Source of the DNA: JAFDBW01 sp963825575
GTDB taxonomy: Bacteria; Desulfobacterota; Desulfuromonadia; Desulfuromonadales; BM103
Direction: 5' to 3'
Length of the DNA: 64,000 nucleotides
Assembly: GCA_963825575.1 (NCBI GenBank)
Contig: CAWGUB010000019.1
Span: forward strand, 62,001 to 126,000
Shown here piece after piece: positions 17,192 through 25,321 of this stretch. A program made the position numbers and the translations under genes. Under the pieces are notes generated by a model. It was not told the DNA's origin and ran no database searches. It was given only the letters and a program-made list of their open reading frames with translations. Position 1 is the first letter of the stretch. The number at the start of each line of letters is the position of its first letter.

Positions 17192-17575
17192 ATGGAAAAT
17201 GCTAGCTTTACCACTGAATATGGCAAAGAAATTTTTGTCTTAAACTTCGACTACAGTGCAATTGAAGAGGCCGTTCCTTTGATTGAAAAATGTGCTGATC
17301 AGGTCCGCAGTCGTCCAGAAAATTCCGTTTTGACCCTGACCGTCATTTCCAAAGGAAAGTTTAACACTGAGTTAGTTGAGTATCTTAAAGACCTGACAAA
17401 AGGTAATACACCATACGTGCGTAAAGCTGCGGTGGTTGGAGTTGAGGGCTTATACAAGGTTGTCATGTCAGCGGTTAGTATTTTCAGTAAAAGAGATTTC
17501 AAACTTTTTGACAACAAAGAAGACGCTATTCATTATCTTATAGAAGATTGTGACGAATTGGATACTAGCATTTAA
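17192..17575 (+). CDS. STAS/SEC14-like single-domain protein
   Basis: 127-residue soluble protein. It shows an alternating beta/alpha pattern and the conserved stretch of SpoIIAA-like/STAS-like proteins: LTLTVISKGKFNTELVEYLKDLTKGN followed by PYVRKAAVVGVEGLYKVVM and a terminal KRDFKLFDNKEDAIHYLIED. Relatives are usually found beside sensor kinases or response regulators and their biochemical role is undefined. Here a response-regulator/PilZ gene follows 116 bases downstream on the same strand, which fits a signalling link. Start supported by the in-frame ATG after AAAAGGG. AT-richer than the flanking core genes. Confidence 0.7.
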   Translation: MENASFTTEYGKEIFVLNFDYSAIEEAVPLIEKCADQVRSRPENSVLTLTVISKGKFNTELVEYLKDLTKGNTPYVRKAAVVGVEGLYKVVMSAVSIFSKRDFKLFDNKEDAIHYLIEDCDELDTSI

Positions 17576-17691
17576 GCCAAGAATTGACTGGTCATAAATG
17601 TCAGCATTTTTTTAAGAAGTAGTTTATATTTTAATTTTCTTGATGTGCAGAAGTCTTCAATTAATTGAATTTTTATCTAAAGAAGGTGTAA

Positions 17692-18420
17692 ATGAAATCT
17701 CCAGTCAGTGTGCTCGTAATCGAGAAAAGTCAGGTTTTCTCGAGGTACTTAGCTTTGCTGCTTCAACGCATGGGCTTAAAGTCACTTTGCGTTAGAGAAC
17801 CAGAAGCAGCGAAAACAGTTCTGTCTCGAGGCTTTAGTGATATTCTGATCGTTGGAGATCAAAACGGGGCCAAGCAAACTCACGTTATCGTCCAGGATTT
17901 GGCGAATTGCATCATCGATAATTCAATACCAATTATTGTTGTCAGTTCATGTGCCGACTCGGATGAGAAAAAAGCCTGCTACGAGGCTGGTTGTCAGGAT
18001 TACCTGACCAAACCAATCCAGCCGAGACTGTTGCATGATGCATTGTATGCCAGAGTTGCTCCTGTCAATGAACGACGCAGGAATTTGAGAAGCAAGGTCG
18101 ACTTGACGGCTGAAGTCACTATCGATAATCAACAGTCACACACTCATGATGTCCTCACCCTTTCAAAAGGGGGCTGCCTGATTTCATCGCCTCGTTTTGT
18201 GCCAACCGGAACGAAGGTGTCTCTGACCCTTCTCCTTACAGACCTTCAAATCCCTTTGTCTGGGACAGTGCTGTACTCGTTGACCAATGTCGAGGACAGT
18301 AATACTGCAGCGTTTGGTGTGCTTTTTCATCATGTCAGCCAAATATATGCAGATATGATCGAACAATTTCTGGAGAAGAGTCTCGATCAAGGAAACCTTA
18401 TGGCAAAGGCATCTAAATAG
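17692..18420 (+). CDS. Response-regulator receiver fused to PilZ domain
   Basis: 242-residue two-domain protein. Residues 5-122 form a CheY-like receiver (VLVIEKSQVFSRYLALLLQR, later PIIVVSS and the conserved Lys in QDYLTKPIQP). The phospho-acceptor region reads DILIVGDQ; the residue expected to be Asp at the strand end is Gly with an Asp one position later, and the acidic pair near the N-terminus is replaced (EKS), so phosphorylation is doubtful. Residues 128-230 form a PilZ domain with the c-di-GMP-type RRxxR (NERRRNLRSKV) and an LSKGGCLI turn. It may link c-di-GMP to a protein target such as motility or attachment. Role inferred from domains only. Confidence 0.85.
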   Translation: MKSPVSVLVIEKSQVFSRYLALLLQRMGLKSLCVREPEAAKTVLSRGFSDILIVGDQNGAKQTHVIVQDLANCIIDNSIPIIVVSSCADSDEKKACYEAGCQDYLTKPIQPRLLHDALYARVAPVNERRRNLRSKVDLTAEVTIDNQQSHTHDVLTLSKGGCLISSPRFVPTGTKVSLTLLLTDLQIPLSGTVLYSLTNVEDSNTAAFGVLFHHVSQIYADMIEQFLEKSLDQGNLMAKASK

Positions 18421-18473
18421 ATTGATCCAACTCCACGGCAAGAGTGCGCTACCAGACTGCACTATTCTTAAAA

Positions 18474-18660
18474 GTTACGACTTCTGAGACGAAAAACGGC
18501 TTCTTGTTGATAGAGATATGTAGGAGACAATAGACAGCACGGAAAATGCTATCAGAAGTATACATCCCCCTCTGACTGGTGACACTCTCATGAGGTAGAA
18601 AGATTTGCCCTGCTCCCACCGCCTCTTGTGAGTAGGGCTTTTTATTTATCAGAGTATTTA
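18474..18660 (+). repeat. Short island repeat R2, copy a (with downstream hairpin)
   Basis: ACGACTTCTGAGACGAAAAA and CTTCTTGTTGATAGAG match copies at 23727 and 28428. After a divergent spacer there is a hairpin GCCCTGCTCCC...GAGTAGGGCTTTTTATTTATCAG, which ends like the other R2 copies and resembles a terminator. The rest of the 413-base gap up to 18833 has no gene. Confidence 0.55.
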
Positions 18661-18833
18661 ATATCTTGCGTAAATGCGAAATTCAGCGTTCATTAACTGC
18701 TGACTTAACTTATAAGAATTTTGATCTTCTAAGATTCAACTGATCTGCTGTAAATTACCGAGTGCGTCAGTTGCCTGGGACTGAGAATTTTACAAAACCT
18801 ATGGGCTCTTATTTGTTCAAAGGTATAAACACA

Positions 18834-19367
18834 ATGCAAAAGAGTAAATCCGTAATATGGGCACTAATGTTTGTTTTTTTAGCTGGTTGCGTTCCTAATG
18901 CGACAGTCTATTACAGACCTAGTGTAGATGTTGAAAGCACATATGAGCAGGGACATTGTGTGCCAGTTGATAAGTATGTCTTTTTCAATATAAAAGCCAA
19001 GAGCCAGACATTAAAAGTCAGAGGTTACGGAAGTACATATACTGGGGCTCAAGGAGAGTTAGTAAGTGAAGGGCAGTACGTCATCTTTGGCAATTGGAAT
19101 GAAATCAAATATAAAAATGAAGATTTTTACATTACTGGGTCTGATGCAGATGGAAAAGTTAAGGCCCAGAAATTATACGGGGAGGTAAATGTTTCTCATT
19201 CTGATTCTAATTCCATGTTTAACTCAAGCGCTGTATTTCCTAAACAAGATGGAAATAGTTTCGATGTGTATTTCCCTCCACTAATAATTGATGGTGAAGA
19301 AATAGATCTTCCAGTCCTTCACATTGAAAAAACAATATGGATGGGCATGAGTCCTTTCAACTGTTAA
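18834..19367 (+). CDS. Putative lipoprotein of unknown function
   Basis: 177-residue exported protein. The N-terminus KSKSVIWALMFVFLAGCVPN has a lipobox (FLAGC), so Cys18 or so would be lipidated. The mature part is beta-rich with many Tyr/Asn/Ser residues (YYRPSVDVESTYEQGHCVPV, VRGYGSTYTGAQGELVS). I do not recognise a family. The ATG at 18834 is chosen over the upstream GTG at 18762 because it begins a proper lipoprotein signal. Base composition is low in GC compared with core genes, which suggests acquisition. Monocistronic, upstream of an IS element. Confidence 0.62.
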   Translation: MQKSKSVIWALMFVFLAGCVPNATVYYRPSVDVESTYEQGHCVPVDKYVFFNIKAKSQTLKVRGYGSTYTGAQGELVSEGQYVIFGNWNEIKYKNEDFYITGSDADGKVKAQKLYGEVNVSHSDSNSMFNSSAVFPKQDGNSFDVYFPPLIIDGEEIDLPVLHIEKTIWMGMSPFNC

Positions 19368-19435
19368 TTCCTATCTTCAATAAGCAATGATCATTGATTC
19401 GCAAACTAAATTACATCATCAGATGTTTCGCAAAA

Positions 19436-19500
19436 GTCACCATCAATAAGATGCGAAAAATGGCCCTTCCGCCTTGGAGGGGCCATTCTTACATTGCAGA
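19436..19500 (+). repeat. Short island repeat R1, copy b
   Basis: CATCAATAAGATGCGAAAAA then AATGGCCCTTCC...GGAGGGGCCATT hairpin and TTACATTGCAG. Directly abuts the left end of the insertion sequence. Confidence 0.65.
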
Positions 19501-19610
19501 CATAATGGCTGACAGCTGAAGACAAAAAGAGACCTGCCCCTTGCAAACGTGGGTTATGTTGGGAGTGACGTTAATCACCCAACACAGAGCCAAAACCAAG
19601 GAGGCAGGTC

Positions 19611-20726
19611 ATGAAAAAGTCTAGCATGTTTGTCGGTCTTGACATCCACAAAACGTCTATTGAAATTGCGATCGCTGAGGCGGGCCGTGACGGTGAGGTC
19701 CGTAGTTACGGCGCCATTGACGGAACCCTCGAGGCCCTTGACAAGGTCGTCAGGAAGTTGGTTTCAAAGGGCTGCGACCTGCATTTCGTCTATGAAGCCG
19801 GACCGTGTGGTTATGATGTGTACCGCCATCTCACAGCGCAGGGGTTCGATTGTGTCGTGGTGGCGCCTTCGAAAATTCCTAGACAGAGCGGCAATCGGAT
19901 CAAAAATGATCGCCGTGATGCTCAGATGCTGGCTCGTCTGCATCGAGCCGGCGAATTGACCGCAGTCTATGTCCCTTGTGTCGAAGATGAGGCCATGCGT
20001 GATTTAACCCGTGCCAGGGAAGATGCCAAGGCGTTGGAACGCAAGGCGAAGCAGCGCATTTTGGCCTTCCTGCTCCGCCATGGGCACTGCTATTCGGGGA
20101 AATCGCCATGGAGTCGCGCTCACTTTCGCTGGATCTCCATTCTCAAGATGCCCCATCCGGCACAGCAGATCGTTCTTCAAGAGTCTCTTGATACTCTGGC
20201 GGAATGTACGCGTCGCGTTGACCGCCTGACGGAACAGATTCAGACTTTGTCGCCTCAGTGGCGCTTGTTTCCAGTCACCCAAGCCTTACAAACCATGCGA
20301 GGCGTCTCCTTGATTGTCGCAACCACCACAATTGCGGAGATCGGTGATCTAACCCGTTTTAAAAGGCCTACTGAACTGATGTCTTATCTCGGTTTGGTTC
20401 CCTCAGAGCACTCAAGTGGTCGGGCGACCAGGCGGGGTTCCATCACAAAAACAGGGAATGGCCATGTGCGTCGTGTCCTTGTCGAGGCGGCTTGGGCTTA
20501 TCGACTTCCTGCCCGGGTGAGTCGTAAGCTTCTGATTCGACAAGAAGGGATGTCGCAAGAAGTGTGTGCGATCTCCTGGAGAGCTCAACTTCGATTATGT
20601 GCCCGTTACAAACGATTTACCACAAAAGGCAAGTCCCACCAGTTGGTCGTGACGGCCATTGCCAGAGAGCTCTGTGCGTTTATGTGGGCGATCGCCAACG
20701 AAGTTCAAGGTCCCGTTAAAGTGTAA
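19611..20726 (+). CDS. IS110/IS1111-type DEDD transposase (recombinase)
   Basis: 371-residue transposase. The N-terminal RuvC-like domain carries the acidic residues in GLDIHKTS, YEAGPCGY and KNDRRDAQMLARL, and the C-terminal Transposase_20 domain has the signature TMRGVSLIVATTTIAEIGD, SYLGLVPSEHSSG, GSITKTGNGHVRRVLVEAAW. Family members recombine DNA through a serine in the C-terminal domain together with the DEDD site, guided by an RNA encoded by the element. Strong SD (CCAAGGAGG). The frame is full length with no stops, so the copy may be functional. Confidence 0.93.
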   Translation: MKKSSMFVGLDIHKTSIEIAIAEAGRDGEVRSYGAIDGTLEALDKVVRKLVSKGCDLHFVYEAGPCGYDVYRHLTAQGFDCVVVAPSKIPRQSGNRIKNDRRDAQMLARLHRAGELTAVYVPCVEDEAMRDLTRAREDAKALERKAKQRILAFLLRHGHCYSGKSPWSRAHFRWISILKMPHPAQQIVLQESLDTLAECTRRVDRLTEQIQTLSPQWRLFPVTQALQTMRGVSLIVATTTIAEIGDLTRFKRPTELMSYLGLVPSEHSSGRATRRGSITKTGNGHVRRVLVEAAWAYRLPARVSRKLLIRQEGMSQEVCAISWRAQLRLCARYKRFTTKGKSHQLVVTAIARELCAFMWAIANEVQGPVKV

Positions 20727-21053
20727 CGAATCCGAAGAAACAGGACCACAGTCCTTTAAACCGGTCGGAGGAGAGCGCCTATAAGAGCAAGAGCCTTTAT
20801 CCAGAACAGTTTCAGGAGCGCAACCACGGTCAGGAGAATCCTCGGTGACCCTGTTGGATAAGACCTTAAGGTCGAACTCCCGAATTGCAGAGAGAGCAGC
20901 TCCACGACGAAGCCAAGTCTGGCGGTAACCAACCCGCGAATATCAGAGCGATCAACCGTCGTCAAACTGGTTCCGCCCCTGATAGTGTTCTGGAATTAAC
21001 TTGTAAAAAGAACCGCTGAAAACCAGTTGGGCAGGAAACATTTCGTCTATTGA
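20727..21053 (+). ncRNA. Candidate bridge-RNA region of the IS1111-type element
   Basis: The 327 bases between transposase stop and right inverted repeat contain no real gene (a 69-codon minus-strand frame is spurious), are richer in GC than the flanks and belong to the element. In IS1111-subgroup elements the guide (bridge) RNA is encoded on this side. No structure was folded, so boundaries are only the limits of the noncoding segment. Confidence 0.4.
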
Positions 21054-21067
21054 CAACTGTCAGCCAT

Positions 21068-21387
21068 ATCAGGGTCAGTAAGAATTTCGCATTTCAGCCA
21101 ATCTAATCACACCAAAACAAAGTAAAAGGATTTATAGGCTCTTTTAAATGACCCCAAAGAACACGAAAACAATTTCAATAATCCCCTGGGCATTAATTGC
21201 TACATCGCTGTATACGTTTGTGACTGATATTAAGGGTGCTGTGCAGGATTTTGCACTCTATTTGATGGTGTAACTCCTTTTAATCTCATCTTTGCATTCT
21301 CAACCTTGATTTTGGTATCATAAAGTTATTACCATTTGTTTTTTCTGCCAGGCTATAAGTCATATTTATGAGTCAAGGAGTATAAGT
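21068..21387. other. Intergenic region, possible 41-codon reading frame
   Basis: AT-rich. A small frame 21148-21273 (begins MTPKNTKTISIIPWALIATS) has one hydrophobic stretch but no good ribosome-binding site. It may be a remnant or chance. A CTGTATACG sequence lies inside it. Otherwise nothing recognisable. Confidence 0.3.
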
Positions 21388-22302
21388 TTGGGTAAAAAAA
21401 ATATAAAAACTAGTTCACATCAAAGTCCTGTGACAACTAAAGATCGTTCAATTAAACGAAGCAAGCGCAAGCAGCAACCCGCGTTGAGAAAAAGGAAGAC
21501 TGCTAACTGGCCGCTGACTGCTCTTGCTGGATTCGGTATGGCGCTAACGCTTTATCTGTCTATTAACTACTGGTCCGGAGCAACACCACTTTACTGTGCT
21601 GAAGGAAGCCCATGCGACATCGTTCAGCAAAGTCATTGGGGGACCTTCCTTGGTTTGCCAACGGCTTTTTGGGGCTTTTTGACTTACTCATTACTCACCT
21701 ATATAGGTTTTAGTGTTCGAAAACCTGAGAAGCATTGGAAATCAGCCTGGGTCGTGTCGCTTGTTGGTTTAGGCTACAGTGTTTACCTGGCTTTTGTCTC
21801 ACACTTTGTGATCGACGCTCTGTGTCCATACTGTTTGGTATCGCTTACAACTATGGTTGCCATTTTTGGGACAATCAATGTCCAGCGTCCCGAGGGAATG
21901 AAGAGCTTTCAAATTACTCAATGGGTATTTAAAACAGCGGTCTTTACGCTATTGGTTGTTGGTGGTATGCACCTGCATTACAGTGGTTTTTTTCACCCAA
22001 CTGCTGCGCAAGAAGACCCATATCTTAAAGGTTTGGCCCTCCATCTTAATAAGGAAGGTGCTGCCGTTTACGGTGCCTTCTGGTGACCGGCCTGCAATGA
22101 ACAGAAGTTTCTGTTCGAGTCAGCAGCAAAAGATCTTCCTTATATTGAATGCACGCCTGGAGGCAGAGAAACTCCACCGACAGGGGAGTGTAGAGAAATG
22201 GGCATAACTTCGTATCCGACATGGGTAATCAATGGAAAGAAATATGTAGGGAAGCTTACACCTGAGCGTTTAGCTGCGTTAACAAGATATTCTCAAGATT
22301 GA
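21388..22302 (+). CDS. VKOR-thioredoxin fusion with predicted selenocysteine (UGA at codon 233)
   Basis: 304-residue thiol-oxidoreductase of the cytoplasmic membrane. Residues 42-62, 88-110, 120-140, 145-165 and 178-198 are likely helices of a vitamin K epoxide reductase domain; it has the loop cysteines Cys70 and Cys76 (LYCAEGSPCDIV) and the active CPYC (Cys146, Cys149). A periplasmic thioredoxin-like domain follows: YGAFW-TGA-PACNEQK, later PYIECTPGG, GITSYPTWVINGKKY and LAALTRYS, which continues perfectly in the same frame after the TGA at 22084-22086. Homologues have WCPHC here, so the UGA sits exactly on the first redox Cys and is best read as selenocysteine. A SECIS-like hairpin lies at 22099-22116. 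Start is TTG with SD CAAGGAG. If UGA were a stop the product would be 232 residues without thioredoxin site. Confidence 0.85.
22084..22116 (+). promoter_or_regulatory. UGA codon plus bacterial SECIS-like hairpin
   Basis: TGA at 22084-22086; stem GAACAGA (22099-22105) / TCTGTTC (22110-22116), 7 perfect pairs, apical loop AGTT with G at the second position, 21 bases after the UGA. Size, distance and loop G agree with published bacterial SECIS rules. Confidence 0.75.
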
Positions 22303-22755
22303 GATTTGATGGTGCGTATGGGGTGAAGGAACTTTTGAATCGCCCCTGACTAGATCATTTGTGATGAAGTGTGTCAGTTGCACCATTTATAAAGCAAGAA
22401 AGCCCTCAATCTTAGGATCGGGGGCTTTTCTCAGAAGTCACGACTGACAGTACGGATTAAAGCGGCGTCCAGACTCTTAGATAGCAGAGGTAGTGAGAAT
22501 GTATCATTCTGCGCCAGTGCTAATCAATATTTTGGGATAACGCAACATGGTTGAAGAGTTTTTTCCGTTGGAATTATGAATGGCCTCAAGCCCCCCTGAA
22601 TGGACATCGATCGGGGAAGCGCGCTATCATGACCATGATAAATAACTTAGTGAGGCCCCCCCTTGTAATCTGCAAGGCTGGATGGAAAGGTAAGGTTAAA
22701 CGGCCAACGAGTCCTTTACAAGAGACTTTCTCAATAACCAGAATAGGAGCAACCC
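22303..22755. other. Intergenic region with terminator and R2 remnant
   Basis: A hairpin AAGCCCTCAATC...GATCGGGGGCTT (22388-22425) is a likely terminator for the selenoprotein gene. CAGAAGTCACGACTGACAG at 22433 matches the beginning of repeat R2. A frame at 22551-22916 overlaps the superoxide dismutase gene in another phase and is not credible. Nothing else seen. Confidence 0.6.
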
Positions 22756-23214
22756 ATGAAATATTTGACCCGAACTATTCAAAAATGTTTTCCCGCACAA
22801 ATGACAGTCAGTGCTCATTGCGATGGTCCGTGCGGGGTTTACGATCCTGCTTCGGCTCGTATTGCCGCCGAAGCGGCTCTCTCCATGACCAAAAAAATCC
22901 TCGCCCTCGATCCTAATGACCACAGCCATGCCACCGTAAACAGTCTTTCGCGCTTCATCTCTATCAAAGAGGAGCAGGCCCAATTGGCCAAAACCGATTT
23001 GCTTATATTGTGGACTGACTATTTTAAACCACCTCACTTGGAACAATACCCTGATCTTCATGACACCTTCTGGAAGGCGGCCAAGCTCTGCTCGGCGATC
23101 AAAGTGGAAGTAAGTCTCGAAAAAGCGGAAGAATTAATGAAGGTCATTAACAAGATTCACAGCATCTTCTGGGCGACCAAAGGTCGTGAGGTGCCTTTTT
23201 ACACTGCCAGTTGA
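22756..23214 (+). CDS. sodN: Nickel superoxide dismutase precursor
   Basis: 152-residue precursor of the Ni-dependent superoxide dismutase. The maturation site gives the nickel hook HCDGPCGVYDP: His21, Cys22 and Cys26 are the ligands after removal of a 20-residue propeptide (ends TVSA). The remaining residues form the four-helix bundle, with WTDYFKPPHLEQYPDLHDTFWKA and the C-terminal KIHSIFWATKG, both typical. It converts superoxide to O2 and H2O2 in the cytoplasm. SD TAGGAG. The maturation protease gene lies 44 bases downstream, which confirms the assignment. NiSOD is less usual in anaerobes and fits the oxidative-stress theme of this region. Confidence 0.96.
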   Translation: MKYLTRTIQKCFPAQMTVSAHCDGPCGVYDPASARIAAEAALSMTKKILALDPNDHSHATVNSLSRFISIKEEQAQLAKTDLLILWTDYFKPPHLEQYPDLHDTFWKAAKLCSAIKVEVSLEKAEELMKVINKIHSIFWATKGREVPFYTAS

Positions 23215-23258
23215 TCAGTCCAGTAATGATGGGCTTAAAGAATTGAGGAAGGGTCAAC

Positions 23259-23603
23259 ATGCGGGGAAGCAACGGTAAAGAGATTTTATTGTGGCTGATC
23301 AGGCTCCGGCATCGCTACCGGGTGACGGGCGCTTCCATGCGGCCGCTGCTCACAGCCGACGATGAAGTCCTGGTCGATCTACGCGCCTATCGGCTTCAAC
23401 AACCGCACATTGGTGATATCGTCATTGCCCAGCACCCGACTGAGGTCGGCCTGCTGATCATCAAACGGGTCCAGGGGGTGCACGAGGACGGCCTTTATCA
23501 TTTGCAGGGGGATAATTCGGACCCTGCCCAGAATAGCCCCAGCATGGTACCCGCTCATTTGATCCAGGGTCGCGTCACCAGCCTCTTCACGCCAGCCATA
23601 TAA
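23259..23603 (+). CDS. sodX: NiSOD maturation protease (S26 signal-peptidase family)
   Basis: 114-residue peptidase that removes the NiSOD propeptide. The serine is in TGASMRPLL and the general-base Lys in LIIKRVQG; GDNSDPAQNS is the family's conserved C-terminal box. Unlike ordinary signal peptidase it has no obvious membrane anchor beyond a basic N-terminus (LLWLIRLRHRYR). It follows sodN in the same direction with SD GAGGAAGG, and the pair forms an operon. A hairpin at 23611-23637 follows. Confidence 0.93.
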   Translation: MRGSNGKEILLWLIRLRHRYRVTGASMRPLLTADDEVLVDLRAYRLQQPHIGDIVIAQHPTEVGLLIIKRVQGVHEDGLYHLQGDNSDPAQNSPSMVPAHLIQGRVTSLFTPAI

Positions 23604-23610
23604 CCAGGGG

Positions 23611-23637
23611 TCCCGGAATCAGCCCGTGCTTCCGGGA
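23611..23637 (+). terminator. Hairpin after sodX
   Basis: TCCCGGAA / TTCCGGGA perfect 8-bp stem, 11-nt loop, without a good T-tract. It may be a weak terminator or 3'-end stabiliser. Confidence 0.5.
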
Positions 23638-23722
23638 TCCATCATTTCTCAAAATCAATTACTTTTTTAGGACCACCTCATATCAAAAAAGCCCATTCTG
23701 AAAGGGGTCGGTCATTCTTATT

Positions 23723-23833
23723 GATCACGACTGACGAGACGAAAACAAGCGTCTTATTGATAGAGGTATTCAGTAAGCCAAATTTATGGCCACCAGGGCT
23801 CGATCCTTGGTGGCCTTTTATTTATCAGGGTTC
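23723..23833 (+). repeat. Short island repeat R2, copy c
   Basis: CACGACTGACGAGACGAAAA, CTTATTGATAGAGGTATTCA, then the stem ATGGCCACCAGG...CCTTGGTGGCC followed by TTTTATTTATCAG. The rest of the 23604-24050 gap is AT-rich and has no gene that I can support. Confidence 0.7.
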
Positions 23834-24050
23834 GTAAGAATTGATGAGTTTGGGTACGTTTAGAGCCTTCAAAACAATGCAAGAGGATAAACAGTAAATA
23901 TTTTCTCGCAAGAATCAAGCTCCCTACCTGGTTGAAATTTGTTCTTAAAACTCAAGACAACTGAGAATACTCGTCATTGGTATGGATGCTTGGGTTCTAT
24001 CCAGCCCCTGCTCCCGAAGTCTTTGCAGTACACGGAGGCCGTCACGTTGT

Positions 24051-25055
24051 TTATCCTGGAACTTTGACGATTGCTCTACCCCTGCTTTTCCCTTCCAGAA
24101 TCAGTCCAATACGTTCCTCCAATGCTTCCAAAGAGGGTAATTCGGTGGTGATCTTTTCAAGACGGTCCAGCTTCCAATCAGAGGCGACCTTATTCCAAAC
24201 TTTCATGCGCATATCCACAGGGCAGTTCACCGAGTCAACGCCTAATAAGGTAATGCCGTTTATTATGAATGGGAAAATCGAGGAGTGAAGCTCGGCAGCC
24301 CCGACATTTCCGCAGCAGGTTATGGCTCCTCCGTACTGGGTTGTTTTGATAGCCGTAGAAAGCACGTTACCAGCAACCGTATCAATGGCACCGGCCCAGC
24401 GTGGTTTCAAAAGTGGGCGGCCACTCTGATCATCGGCCTCTTCAATGCTAATCACCTCCTTGGCGCCGAGTTCAAGAAGGTACTCCGCTTCATCGACAAT
24501 GCCGTTTACCGCAACCACCTCATAGCCACTTTTCACCAGGATTGATAAGGCGATACTGCCCACACCACCCGTAGCCCCTGTCACAAGGACCGGCCCTTTG
24601 TCGGGGGTAATGCCACTGTTTATCAATTTGAAGCATGAGAGGGCGGCGGTAAACCCGGCGGTTCCGTAAATCATACTCTCACGTAAAGTCAGGTTCTCGG
24701 GCAATTTGACAACCCAATGTGCCGGTACGCGAATATATTCTGCATATCCCCCAGATGTGTTCATTCCCAGGTCATAGCCAGTAACCAGAACCTGTTCTCC
24801 TGATTTATATTTAGGACTGCTACTTTCTGCCACTACGCCGGCAGCATCAATCCCTGGCGTGTGAGGATATTTTTTCGTAACACCTTTGTTGCCTGAGGCA
24901 GAGAGGGCATCTTTATAGTTTAGAGATGAATATTGAACATTGATTAACACATCACCCGCAGGCAAATCATCAATATGCTTTTGTTTAATCTCACGAACGA
25001 ATTGTTTGTCTGAACCTTCCGTTACGACCATGGCCTTGAAACTGATGTTATCCAT
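24051..25055 (-). CDS. YhdH/AcuI-type NADPH-dependent quinone/acryloyl-CoA reductase
   Basis: 334-residue zinc-free medium-chain dehydrogenase. Features in order: LPAGDVLINVQYSSLNYKDALS, SGNKGVTKKYPHTPGIDAAG, GTAGFTAALS, and the Rossmann motif VTGATGGVGSIAL (about residues 155-167). This set is diagnostic of the YhdH/YhfP branch, whose characterised member AcuI reduces acryloyl-CoA to propionyl-CoA with NADPH; other members have been called quinone reductases. No pathway genes for acrylate or DMSP are nearby, so the substrate is open. Monocistronic on the minus strand, preceded by SD AAGGAG. Confidence 0.9.
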   Translation of the reverse strand: MDNISFKAMVVTEGSDKQFVREIKQKHIDDLPAGDVLINVQYSSLNYKDALSASGNKGVTKKYPHTPGIDAAGVVAESSSPKYKSGEQVLVTGYDLGMNTSGGYAEYIRVPAHWVVKLPENLTLRESMIYGTAGFTAALSCFKLINSGITPDKGPVLVTGATGGVGSIALSILVKSGYEVVAVNGIVDEAEYLLELGAKEVISIEEADDQSGRPLLKPRWAGAIDTVAGNVLSTAIKTTQYGGAITCCGNVGAAELHSSIFPFIINGITLLGVDSVNCPVDMRMKVWNKVASDWKLDRLEKITTELPSLEALEERIGLILEGKSRGRAIVKVPG

Positions 25056-25129
25056 TGTACTCTCCTTGGAAGATGATCAGGTGATTGGCCTTTTTATTGG
25101 CCCGGCACTACATTCCAACTCTAACATAA

Positions 25130-25195
25130 ATTATGTCGACAAGATGATGGCCACCTGGATCAACTCCGGGTGGCCATTTATTATTTGTCAGGACA
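25130..25195 (+). repeat. Short island repeat R2, hairpin part only (copy e)
   Basis: ATGGCCACCTGGATCAACTC then CGGGTGGCCATTTATTATTTGTCAG, nearly the same as the hairpin half of copy d (28500-28545). It lies between the divergent start of the reductase gene and the end of the FMN-binding gene. Confidence 0.65.
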
Positions 25196-25321
25196 ATCGA
25201 GATCGAAGGATACGGTATGATGACAAAATCACAGGAAATGCTGATCTATCTGGCATCCTCAATCATCGGTTTCAAAGCACGTTTTCAAATACTTGACTCG
25301 ATAGTCAAACCTTGACCCCTT

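Larger units (their letters stand above)
19505..21067 (+). mobile_element. IS110-family insertion sequence, IS1111 subgroup-like
   Basis: The transposase gene is bracketed by a subterminal inverted repeat: ATGGCTGACAGCTG (19505-19518) and CAACTGTCAGCCAT (21054-21067), 13 of 14 matching, with a second inner pair CCTGCCC (left) / GGGCAGG (right). IS1111-type members of the IS110 family have such short subterminal repeats and a long 3' noncoding part, which is present here (about 330 bases). No target duplication is expected. Exact ends may extend a few bases beyond the repeats. The element lies beside an R1 repeat. Only one copy is in the window. Confidence 0.75.

Noticed and set aside
20756..20965. 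69-codon minus frame downstream of the transposase
   Set aside because: Lies in the noncoding 3' part of the IS where the guide RNA is expected; no SD and no family.
22551..22916. 121-codon plus frame before and into sodN
   Set aside because: Overlaps the well-supported NiSOD gene in a different phase and has no recognisable sequence.
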